The notes below the pieces were generated by a model. That model was not told the DNA's origin and searched no databases. It worked only from the letters and a program-made list of their open reading frames with translations. This document shows positions 50,512 to 58,733 of a stretch of 64,000 bases of DNA, in pieces; position 1 is the stretch's first letter, and every line of letters starts with the position of its first letter. The stretch comes from Bacillota bacterium (lineage in GTDB: Bacteria; Bacillota; Clostridia; DSM-8532), in contig JAEZJF010000017.1 in NCBI GenBank assembly GCA_023415825.1, positions 62,001 through 126,000 on the forward strand. Direction: 5' to 3'. Made by a program: the position numbers and the translations under genes.

Positions 50512-51684
50512 TTAAGAAAATAGGGGCAAAGTAAAGCTTACCGTTGTTCCCAGACCTTCCTCACTGAATATACTGACGCTTCCACCATGTTTTTCAACTA
50601 TCTTTTTTACTGTAGCCAGCCCAATTCCCGAACCCTCAAATTCACTCTGAGAATGCATGCGTTGAAAGATACCGAACAATTTGGTTGAATAGGCCATATT
50701 AAAACCCACACCATTATCTTTAAATGAGAATTGACATTGGTTTTGGGTTTTATGGCACGATACCCTGATAACGGCATTATTCTGATATCTCGTGAATTTT
50801 ATGGCATTGGACAAAATATTATAGAGGACTTGCTTAAGAAGTATGGCATCACCGCTAACCTGAGGAAGTGAATCCTCAATAACAAGCTCTACTTGCCTGT
50901 CTTCAACTGCAGTTATAATCTCTTGATAGGTCTGGGTAACTAATGCACCCATATCAACAGGTAAAAATTCCGGTTCGGTCTTTGTGGTTACCGCATACTG
51001 AAGTAGTTTTTCAATAAGCTCAACCATGCCAGAACAGACGCTTCTGATGTTTTTGAGCATACTTTTCACATCATCGTTGAGATGTGTATCATAGTCCTCC
51101 AGAATGAATTTTGAATAATAGTCGATGGAGCGCACGGGAGATTTTAAGTCGTGAGATACCGTGTAGGAAAATGACTCCAGTTCTTTAACCGCATCACTGA
51201 GCTGCTTGGTACGCATCTCTACCTTCTTCTCTAACTCTTCATTCATTTTCATGATCTGGGAGGTTTTCTCATCAAGCTGTTTTTGAGTGCGAAATTTATC
51301 TATGGCCTGATTGACGGTAAGCAGCAAATCTTCTCTGTCCCAGGGCTTTTGTATGTAACGGTATAATCCGGCATGGTTTATGGCATATCGAATAGCTCCC
51401 ACATCTGTATAGCCGGTAAGAAGGATTTTAAGCGCCTGAGGTTGGGTCTTGTTAAGCTCGGACAACAGGACCTCCCCTGTCATACCGGGCATTCTTTGAT
51501 CCGAAATGACAAGTAAAATCACATCTCCGCGCTTTAAAGATTCATCCGCAATCTGAAGGGCTTCCTCACTGCTTTGAGCTGTCTCAATAATGAAGTCGGA
51601 AGGAAGACCGCGCATCAGCTCCATTTTTAGAGCCTCAACAACCATTTCTTCGTCATCGACACACAGAATCTTTTCTCTGCCCAT
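50512..51684 (-). CDS. Hybrid receiver-histidine kinase, soluble
   Basis: 390 residues. An N-terminal receiver (ILCVDDEE; VISDQRMPGMTG; YIQKPW), then a coiled coil and a cytosolic kinase core with H in YTVSHDLKSPVRSI, LYNILSNAIKFT and EGSGIGLATVKKI. No membrane helix. First gene of the signalling operon, behind a TATAAT at 51719-51724 with only a weak -35. The phytochrome-like HDLKSP kinase core is noted. Confidence 0.9.
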   Translation of the reverse strand: MGREKILCVDDEEMVVEALKMELMRGLPSDFIIETAQSSEEALQIADESLKRGDVILLVISDQRMPGMTGEVLLSELNKTQPQALKILLTGYTDVGAIRYAINHAGLYRYIQKPWDREDLLLTVNQAIDKFRTQKQLDEKTSQIMKMNEELEKKVEMRTKQLSDAVKELESFSYTVSHDLKSPVRSIDYYSKFILEDYDTHLNDDVKSMLKNIRSVCSGMVELIEKLLQYAVTTKTEPEFLPVDMGALVTQTYQEIITAVEDRQVELVIEDSLPQVSGDAILLKQVLYNILSNAIKFTRYQNNAVIRVSCHKTQNQCQFSFKDNGVGFNMAYSTKLFGIFQRMHSQSEFEGSGIGLATVKKIVEKHGGSVSIFSEEGLGTTVSFTLPLFS

Positions 51685-51874
51685 CTGGCCACCTGTAACA
51701 AAAATAATTTTATTCTATATTATACCCTAAATTTCACCAAATTCCCAGCAATTTCGAAGGGTATAATCTTCGAGATAAGCCTCGATCCGTAAATAGAGGT
51801 ACGCTTCTATTGAAACGCACCTCAAGCCACAAGCGGATTCCGGCTACTTTTATTGCTTATTTAATGCAGGTCCA

Positions 51875-53311
51875 TCAATACGCTCTTCCCCAGTAAACCA
51901 TGTGCTTGGCTTCCTTACCGCAGCATACGCATTTCTCACTAATTTTCTCCTGCTCAAAGGGAATGCATCGTGCAGTGGCCGCCATTCTCTCCTTAACAGT
52001 CTTTTCACATTCTCCATCACCGCACCACATGGCCTTGATAAAGCCCTGAGTATCATTGAGAATGGTTTCCATCTCGTCCAGGGTTTCAGCCTTGAAGGTC
52101 TTGGCCTCTCTTAGTGCCAACGCCTTGTTGTAGAGCGAGTTCTGGATTTCCTCAAGAAGCTCCGGAACTTTTGTTTCCAGTTCATCCATGGAGACGAAGA
52201 GCTTCTCTCTATTTTCTCGCTTAACCAATACCACCTGGTTTTTTTGAATGTCCTTAGGTCCGACCTCCAGGCGAAGAGGCACACCGCGCATCTCATGTTC
52301 CGAGAACTTCCAGCCGGGCATTTTATCGGAATCATCCACCTTAACCCGGCATACCTTTGAAAGTCTTTCCTTAAGCTCATAAGCCTTGTCCAGAACGCCT
52401 TCCACATGCTGTTGCACCGGAACAATGACCAATTGGATGGGCGCAACCTTTGGAGGCAGAACCAAACCGGAGTCATCCCCGTGAACCATGATGATGGCAC
52501 CGATTAAGCGGGTACTCATACCCCAGGAGGTTTGGTGGGCAAACTTGAGCTGATTATCCTTATCCAGGAACTGGATGCCAAAGGCTCTTGCAAAGCCGTC
52601 TCCAAAGTTATGGGACGTGCCGGACTGAAGGGCTTTTCCATCATGCATCAGGCTCTCGATGGTGTAGGTGGCTTTTGCCCCTGCAAACTTTTCCTTCTCA
52701 GTCTTTTGCCCCTTTATAACGGGAATGGCCAGAAACTCTTCACAGAAGGATGAGTAGACATTCAGCATACGAAGGGTTTCTTCCTGAGCATCCTCGGCTG
52801 AAGCGTGAACAGTATGACCTTCCTGCCATAGGAATTCCACAGAACGAAGGAAAGGCCGGGTTGTTTTTTCCCATCTTACCACCGAGCACCATTGGTTATA
52901 GAGCTTGGGCAGATCGCGATAGGATTGGACAATATCCTTATAATGGTCGCAGAAAAGGGTTTCAGAGGTCGGGCGTACGCACAGCCTTTCAGCCAGCTTC
53001 TCGCTGCCGCCATGGGTAACCCAGGCTACCTCAGGCGCAAAGCCCTCCACATGCTCCTTCTCCTTCTGTAAAAGGCTTTCAGGGATGAACATGGGCATAT
53101 AGACATTCTCGTGTCCCGTCTCCTTAAATCGCCCATCCAGCTCCTTCTGTATGAGCTCCCAAATGGCGTAGCCATAGGGTCTGACGATCATACAGCCCTT
53201 AACGCTGGCATATTCCACCAGATCGGCTTTTTTCACAATGTCCGTATACCATTGGGGAAAGTCCTCGTTCATGGGTGTAATCGCTTCAACAAATTTCTTT
53301 TCCTGTGCCAT
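51875..53311 (-). CDS. proS: Prolyl-tRNA synthetase, archaeal/eukaryotic-type (short, no editing insert)
   Basis: 478 residues. Class II motifs are in GCMIVRPYGYAIWELI, RPTSETLFCDHYKD and the motif 3 region GAIIMVHGDDSG. The C-terminal extension carries the zinc-type CGDGEC...CVCCGKEAKH cysteines and ends MVYWGRAY, the hallmark of the type 3 ProRS. It lacks the YbaK-like insertion. It is 73 bp downstream of the bacterial-type ProRS gene, and there is no other promoter or T-box in the gap. Confidence 0.93.
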   Translation of the reverse strand: MAQEKKFVEAITPMNEDFPQWYTDIVKKADLVEYASVKGCMIVRPYGYAIWELIQKELDGRFKETGHENVYMPMFIPESLLQKEKEHVEGFAPEVAWVTHGGSEKLAERLCVRPTSETLFCDHYKDIVQSYRDLPKLYNQWCSVVRWEKTTRPFLRSVEFLWQEGHTVHASAEDAQEETLRMLNVYSSFCEEFLAIPVIKGQKTEKEKFAGAKATYTIESLMHDGKALQSGTSHNFGDGFARAFGIQFLDKDNQLKFAHQTSWGMSTRLIGAIIMVHGDDSGLVLPPKVAPIQLVIVPVQQHVEGVLDKAYELKERLSKVCRVKVDDSDKMPGWKFSEHEMRGVPLRLEVGPKDIQKNQVVLVKRENREKLFVSMDELETKVPELLEEIQNSLYNKALALREAKTFKAETLDEMETILNDTQGFIKAMWCGDGECEKTVKERMAATARCIPFEQEKISEKCVCCGKEAKHMVYWGRAY

Positions 53312-53383
53312 AAAAAACCTCCGGTATATTTATTAGTCACTTGTATTAAGATTCAGAATCTGCTTTAGGTTCTCTCATTATCA

Positions 53384-55084
53384 TCAGCTCTCGCTATGGA
53401 CCTGTGCCACAATCTTTTTTAGAGCTTCTTCAACACCTAATTCCTTCACTTCTTTAGACTTTCTTTGCTTAAATTCCACCAGACCATCAGCTGCTTTTTT
53501 GCCGACAGTGATACGAATGGGAATACCCATTAAGTCCGCGTCTTTGAATTTCACACCGGCACGCTCATTCCTGTCGTCGAGAATAACCTCAACCTTGGCT
53601 TTTAGAAGCTTATCATAGAGCCCTTCGGATGTCTTCATAACGACCTCATCCAGAACATTGACAGGAACGATGATAACATGATAGGGTGCCACTGCCATGG
53701 GCCAGATAATACCGTTTTCATCATGATTTTGCTCAATAATGGCCGCCATGGAGCGGTTCAATCCAATCCCGTAGCAACCCATGATCATTGGCTTCTCATT
53801 TCCTTCCTCGTCCAGGTAATGACAGTCCAGTGCCTTTGTGTATTTGTCCCCCAGCTTGAAGATATGCCCCACTTCAATACCTCTGGTCATATTGAGCCTG
53901 TGCCCGCAGTGGGGACAAGGATCCTGCTCTGTAATACGCCGGATATCATGAACCTCTGCCTGAAAATCCCGTCCGGGATTGACATTCTTAAAGTGATAGC
54001 CCGTTTCGTTGGCACCAACAATGAGATTTTTAGCTAAGGCCACCTCATGATCTGCTATGATTCGAACTTTTAAGCCTACAGGGCCTGCAAAGCCCACCTC
54101 AGCATGGGTTATGGCGCTGACACTTACGCTGTCGGCCATTTCCAGCTCCGAGCAGCCCAGTACATTAGCAAGCTTAACCTCATTGAGCTCCCTATCACCT
54201 CTTACCATAGCGGCCACCAAGGTATCATCAGCCTTGAAAATAAGGGTCTTGGCGAACTTATACGATTCGCAGCCTAAAAAAGCCGTAAGCTCATCAATGG
54301 TCCGGACATCGGGCGTGGCGATTTTTTCAACCGGCTTTTCCTCTTCTTCTGCAGTAAGGGACGGTGGCAAACAAGCCGCCTTCTCATCATTGGCAGAATA
54401 ACCGCAGCAATCGCAATAAACGATGACTGCCTCCCCTATGTCGGAGGTTACCATAAACTCCTGGGAACCCGAGCCGCCCATGGCACCCGAATCAGCCTCA
54501 ACAACACGGTAATTCAGCTCCAGGCGGTCAAATATACGCCGATAGGCCTCTTCCATTTTCTTATAGGATATATCCAACCCGGCTTGATCCCGGTCAAAGC
54601 TGTAGGCATCCTTCATGACAAACTCACGGGAACGCATGACTCCAAACCGGGGGCGTCTTTCGTCCCGGTATTTGGTCTGAATCTGATATAAAGTAAGCGG
54701 CAGCCCGCGGTAGGAACGAACACTGCTTTTTACTGTCTCGGTAAAGATCTCCTCATGGGTGGGGCCCAGGCAGAAATCCCGGTGATTGCGATCCTTAAGT
54801 CTGAACATCTCCGGGCCAAAGACCTCCCAGCGCCCTGAATCCCGGTAGCTTTCAGCAGGCAGCAGTGCTGACATCAAAAGCTCCTGAGCACCTGCCGCAT
54901 CCATTTCCTCTCTAATGATCTTCTCAACCTTTTTAAAGGTGCGAAGCCCCAGTGGCAAAAAGGAATAAATCCCCGAAGCCAGCTTCCGCATCAGGCCCGC
55001 CCTCAGCATGAGCTGATGGCTCACGATCTCGGCCTCGGCAGGAACTTCTCTTAAAGTCGGTAAAAACATTCTGGTAAAACGCAT
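53384..55084 (-). CDS. proS: Prolyl-tRNA synthetase, bacterial-type with editing insertion
   Basis: 566 residues, the usual length for type 1 ProRS. Class II motif 2 is in the GPTHEEIFTETV...RDERRPRFGVMRSREFVMKDAYSFD region and motif 3 in GCYGIGLNRSMAAIIE. The YbaK-like insertion (about 235-390, FLGCESYKFAKTLIFKADD; GVDREL-like segment) edits misacylated Ala-tRNA. AGGTGG precedes the ATG at 55084. First gene behind the T-box leader. Confidence 0.95.
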   Translation of the reverse strand: MRFTRMFLPTLREVPAEAEIVSHQLMLRAGLMRKLASGIYSFLPLGLRTFKKVEKIIREEMDAAGAQELLMSALLPAESYRDSGRWEVFGPEMFRLKDRNHRDFCLGPTHEEIFTETVKSSVRSYRGLPLTLYQIQTKYRDERRPRFGVMRSREFVMKDAYSFDRDQAGLDISYKKMEEAYRRIFDRLELNYRVVEADSGAMGGSGSQEFMVTSDIGEAVIVYCDCCGYSANDEKAACLPPSLTAEEEEKPVEKIATPDVRTIDELTAFLGCESYKFAKTLIFKADDTLVAAMVRGDRELNEVKLANVLGCSELEMADSVSVSAITHAEVGFAGPVGLKVRIIADHEVALAKNLIVGANETGYHFKNVNPGRDFQAEVHDIRRITEQDPCPHCGHRLNMTRGIEVGHIFKLGDKYTKALDCHYLDEEGNEKPMIMGCYGIGLNRSMAAIIEQNHDENGIIWPMAVAPYHVIIVPVNVLDEVVMKTSEGLYDKLLKAKVEVILDDRNERAGVKFKDADLMGIPIRITVGKKAADGLVEFKQRKSKEVKELGVEEALKKIVAQVHSES

Positions 55085-55348
55085 TGCTCCACCTCTCTAA
55101 AAATACAAAAAATCCGCCCCAAAACTGGGACGGATCAAAATTCCGCGGTACCACCCTTATTGGCTCTGTGTTTTATAGAGCCCGGCTTTACAAGTCTTTA
55201 ACGGGACAAGCGTAAGCCTCATCGGCCTTAGGTCTCGGGGTTGGGACGAAGCTTTTTACCGGCGCGAAAACCTTTCACCAAGCGGCCTTCTCTCTTATTT
55301 GCCTCATTTTGCTCCATATTCCCGTCATCAACAACTATCCAATTGTTA
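55085..55348 (-). promoter_or_regulatory. T-box riboswitch leader of the two ProRS genes
   Basis: The T-box core AGGGTGGTACCGCGG (plus coordinates 55143-55157) is followed by a terminator stem (ATCCGTCCC with GGGGCGGAT, 55112-55135) and a T-run (55111-55101). The leader begins near 55348 and ends at the gene start. In the family, uncharged tRNA-Pro stabilises the antiterminator. The specifier codon was not resolved by eye. Confidence 0.93.
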
Positions 55349-55354
55349 TCTCAC

Positions 55355-55384
55355 ATTATATTACACTGAAATTGAACCTGTCAA
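55355..55384 (-). promoter_or_regulatory. Promoter of the T-box/ProRS operon
   Basis: Minus strand TTGACA (55384-55379), 18-bp spacer, TATAAT (55360-55355), giving a start near 55348. Confidence 0.85.
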
Positions 55385-55420
55385 CGCATGCACACTTAGC
55401 ATCACCACTATTTGCGTTTA

Positions 55421-55449
55421 TTGTTTAATATATCCATGCATGCTATACT
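55421..55449 (+). promoter_or_regulatory. Promoter of the lipoprotein gene
   Basis: TTGTTT, 17-bp spacer, TATACT (55421-55449), 25 bp before the lipoprotein start and divergent from the ProRS promoter. Confidence 0.6.
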
Positions 55450-55473
55450 TGTAGAGGTGAAAGGGTTGATGTT

Positions 55474-57300
55474 ATGAAGAAATCATTGTATGGAGTTTAT
55501 TTCATTTTGCTTTTCTCTCTTGTTATCGGTTGCTCGCGTTCATCTTCACCTTCTTCAATAAATCCTACACCTGTTGTTTCAGAGAATATAACATCACCCA
55601 AACCTTCTGACATACCAAAAGAGTCCTCCGCCATCATATCTCTTCCGGTTCCGGAAATCTCACTGGAGGTTTATCACACCAGACTCTTATCTGAATACTT
55701 TTTTTCTCAGCCTCAAGCCTTAACTGATGAAAAAGTCGACATTATTGGATCCGGCTTTGGAATTAAAGTTGACTTTGGCGTTCCCATGGATGAAGACAGC
55801 TTAAGAAAGAATGTCAAATTGGAAGGCCCTCTCAACGACAGGTTCCAATTTATTTACCCTTATTCAGAGGAAAATAAGGGTTTTCTCATGTTAAATCTTC
55901 CTCAGGTTGAGCCAGGGGATGAATTTACATTGATCCTTTCAAAAGATCTCACAAGTAAAGACGGGATTCTTTTAGGTAATGATATCAAGAAAACCATCCA
56001 TATCAAAGCAGATGATACCCATATGGCCGTATATCTCAAGAATGTAAAAGAATACGAAGGCCTTGATGTTATGGAGATGGCAAAGGACTTCTGGAACAGC
56101 GATGACAAGCTGCACCTCACCACAATTCCTAAAACCTTTGAGCTTTCCTTTAGTCAACCTGTTGATGGAGCGGCTGTTCAAGCCTATATGGAATCTGAAC
56201 TCCCTGAAAATCTCACACACAATTTTTCCTGGAAAGACAGCCAGCATTGTGAGCTTACACTCTCAGGCTTTATTCCGGATCAGGAGGTTTTGATCTCCTT
56301 CTATGAAGACCGTCCAGGCTTTGATAAATTCAATGTTGACACCCTCCGCTTTATTGCCGTTGAGCCTGTTGAGCTCTATGAATGGGATATTGCTACAGGC
56401 AGTAAAAAACTCATTAATACCTTTGAGGATATAGCCTATATGCCACTCAGGTGCAACAGCTACAACAATTATTTCTTTCAAGGAATCTATGGTCGAGCCT
56501 ATATTTACAATGCTCTGAAAGATCGGGTCTACCCATCTCATAAAAGTCATTTCGGTTTTTTGGGTGAAACGGAGTCCATCGCCTTTTTAGACGACAAGCA
56601 TTTTATCGGGATGGAAAAGGGTACTTTGTTAAGTATAAATGCGGAGGACTTAAGCACCTTTGAGCTGTTTTCCTTAGAAAAAGATAATTGGATTCAGGAA
56701 ATTGCTCTATCCCCCGATCATACAATGGTGGCCTTTACCCAAACCAATATAGATGATCAGGGTAATGAACAGGCTCTCTTACAGGTACGCTCGTTAGATG
56801 GGAAAGCATTATATAAGATGGACAAACCTTTGAAACCACTATCAATGCACCCGATTATTGGGGTTATCAGGCTAAATTGGCTGAACGGCGACACCCTTGT
56901 TTTCCTCGATGGTAAAAAGGTAATGGCCCTCTCTGTTAAAACAGGGGAATTAAAAGTTTTAGCAGACGAATGCTCGGATTTGCTGGCGGTTTATAACAAT
57001 ACCATGGTTCTTTATCGCTATGATAACAGGAATCAGGGACGTTTCTTTCTCTATAGGAATGGTGAAGAAAGCCTCATTAATCACGCCGATGAAGAACATT
57101 TAAATCGATGTATTCTCGTAAATAGTGCTTTAGTTTACACTCCCTACAATAGTAACAGCCAAAAAGAAGAGATTATAGCCTTGGATTTGGAAACAAAGAA
57201 GAAAAATGTTCTTACGCAGGGAGTTCTAGTGGGAACCTCCCCCGACCGAAATAAATTGTATTTTGTAAACCGATTTGAATATTTCGTCTATACTCCATAG
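55474..57300 (+). CDS. Lipoprotein with Ig-like N-domain and propeller-like C-domain
   Basis: 608 residues. Signal peptide with lipobox (VIGCSRSSS; cysteine near 20). Residues about 70-290 contain two Big_5/SbsA-like domains (FGIKVDFGVPMDEDSLRKNV; KTFELSFSQPVDGAAVQAYM). The C-terminal 300 residues have repeated WD/TolB-like blades (IALSPDHTMVAFTQT; LGGDTLVFLDG-like). Probably surface-exposed. No enzymatic motif seen. It is monocistronic. Function unknown. Confidence 0.75.
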   Translation: MKKSLYGVYFILLFSLVIGCSRSSSPSSINPTPVVSENITSPKPSDIPKESSAIISLPVPEISLEVYHTRLLSEYFFSQPQALTDEKVDIIGSGFGIKVDFGVPMDEDSLRKNVKLEGPLNDRFQFIYPYSEENKGFLMLNLPQVEPGDEFTLILSKDLTSKDGILLGNDIKKTIHIKADDTHMAVYLKNVKEYEGLDVMEMAKDFWNSDDKLHLTTIPKTFELSFSQPVDGAAVQAYMESELPENLTHNFSWKDSQHCELTLSGFIPDQEVLISFYEDRPGFDKFNVDTLRFIAVEPVELYEWDIATGSKKLINTFEDIAYMPLRCNSYNNYFFQGIYGRAYIYNALKDRVYPSHKSHFGFLGETESIAFLDDKHFIGMEKGTLLSINAEDLSTFELFSLEKDNWIQEIALSPDHTMVAFTQTNIDDQGNEQALLQVRSLDGKALYKMDKPLKPLSMHPIIGVIRLNWLNGDTLVFLDGKKVMALSVKTGELKVLADECSDLLAVYNNTMVLYRYDNRNQGRFFLYRNGEESLINHADEEHLNRCILVNSALVYTPYNSNSQKEEIIALDLETKKKNVLTQGVLVGTSPDRNKLYFVNRFEYFVYTP

Positions 57301-57422
57301 ATGGATTTTACGGCTGTTCTGATAGGAGCAATTTTACAAGAAATAGTCTTGAAACATAGTAAAACACATTTCCCCCGGCTTCCACATATTCTACCAATAG
57401 AATAATATTTGGGAGCGTTCTT

Positions 57423-57650
57423 ATGAAATCACTTAATATGAATTTAACGGTATTCGAAGCAACTCAGAAATTTCCGGAGTTGATCGACATCATCGCAGGC
57501 TGGGGATTCCCGCAAATCAGGAATAACCGGCTGAGACGTGTGATTGGCAGTAAGTTTACTTTGAATGAGGCTATCAGAGAAATGGGCCTTAATAGAGTCA
57601 AAATCATTGAAATGTTGAAAAAAAACGGATTCGAGGTTATTGAAAGGTAG
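57423..57650 (+). CDS. DUF1858-type small protein
   Basis: 75 residues, a full-length stand-alone DUF1858 domain: MNLTVFEATQKFPELIDII, then GWGFPQIRNNRLRRVIGS and an ending helix (TLNEAIREMGLNRVKIIEML). The domain is common in Clostridia, often fused to hybrid-cluster or DUF438 proteins; role unknown. GGGAG precedes the ATG. Confidence 0.85.
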   Translation: MKSLNMNLTVFEATQKFPELIDIIAGWGFPQIRNNRLRRVIGSKFTLNEAIREMGLNRVKIIEMLKKNGFEVIER

Positions 57651-57786
57651 AACCCCTAAGACAGCCTTGAACCTTAACAGGGAGTAGAGTATAATCAGCC
57701 ATATTGACGAAGCAACTGGGAGCAGTTTGTATAAACGAACTGCTTTCATCGGTTTAATTAACAAATGATCTTTTTATGGAGGCCAT

Positions 57787-58629
57787 ATGAGTGGTTTTGA
57801 GCACCTGATCTGCCCTGTTTGCCAGAAGCCCTTGACCCAAACCAGGCAAAGTCTTTCTTGTCCATCAGGCCATAGCTTTGATATGGCTAGTAAAGGTTAT
57901 GTCAATCTTCTCCTCAGCCAGGATAAAAACAGCAAGGACCCAGGGGACAATAAAGAAATGGTCCAAGCCAGAAGACGTTTTCTGGATAAAGGTTATTATG
58001 AGCCTTTGTCCCAAGCTCTCTGTGAGATCCTGACCCATAAAGTTTTCCAAAAAAAAGAGCGCTGTATCCTTGTGGATGCGGGATGTGGAGAGGGTTATTA
58101 CACCCATCAAATACAACAATCCTTAGCGGAAAGCAGATTAAGCCATAAGATCTATGGTGTAGATATCTCCAAAGGAGCCATTCACCTCGCAACTGGACGC
58201 AATAAGCAAATTCAATTTTTGGCAGCCTCTCTATTTAAACTGCCTTTTTCATCCCAATGTGCCGATCTTATTATAAATGCCTTCGCCCCTAGTTGTAACA
58301 GGGAATTTAAAAGGATTCTTAAGAAAGATGGCTTCCTCATTACCGTGATCCCAGGTAAAAAGCATCTTATTGAACTTAAATCGGTGCTTTACGATAGACC
58401 ATATGAAAATGACGAAAAAGAACCCGATCTTATCTCTTTTATAAAAGAGGACCAGGAACATATTGAAGAGTCTATTGTAATAAATAATTCCGATGATTTA
58501 ATCGACCTCTTGGCCATGACGCCCTATTCTTACAGAACGCCTCAAGAAGGGATTGAACGGCTAAAAAAGTTGACTCAGCTCACTATTACTCTGGAGTTCA
58601 TCATAACAGTTTACTCCAGACACGCCTAA
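57787..58629 (+). CDS. 23S rRNA (guanine-N1)-methyltransferase, RlmA family
   Basis: 280 residues. An N-terminal zinc site (CPVCQKPL...LSCPSGHSFDMASKGYVNLLL) followed by the SAM-binding fold (VDAGCGEGYYTHQI; YGVDISKGAI; the NAFAPS catalytic-loop-like segment). RlmA methylates G745/G748 of 23S rRNA; the Gram-positive type can give tylosin resistance. GGAGG at 57778 precedes the ATG. Stand-alone gene. Confidence 0.9.
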   Translation: MSGFEHLICPVCQKPLTQTRQSLSCPSGHSFDMASKGYVNLLLSQDKNSKDPGDNKEMVQARRRFLDKGYYEPLSQALCEILTHKVFQKKERCILVDAGCGEGYYTHQIQQSLAESRLSHKIYGVDISKGAIHLATGRNKQIQFLAASLFKLPFSSQCADLIINAFAPSCNREFKRILKKDGFLITVIPGKKHLIELKSVLYDRPYENDEKEPDLISFIKEDQEHIEESIVINNSDDLIDLLAMTPYSYRTPQEGIERLKKLTQLTITLEFIITVYSRHA

Positions 58630-58641
58630 AGCCAGCCCTGA

Positions 58642-58692
58642 TGGGACAAGGTAACGAGACTAGTGGGACAAGGGGACAGGTTTCTTGTCCTA
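58642..58692. repeat. GGGACAAGG-type repeat fragment
   Basis: TGGGACAAGG occurs twice (58642 and 58662 areas), followed by GGACAGGTTTCTTGTCC, a small inverted repeat. This pattern resembles the mobile REP-like repeats that accompany REP-associated transposases in clostridial genomes. No transposase is nearby. Resemblance from memory. Confidence 0.45.
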
Positions 58693-58733
58693 ATTATAAG
58701 AACCATCCCCTGCTTACTAAAGATTTGCCTTTC

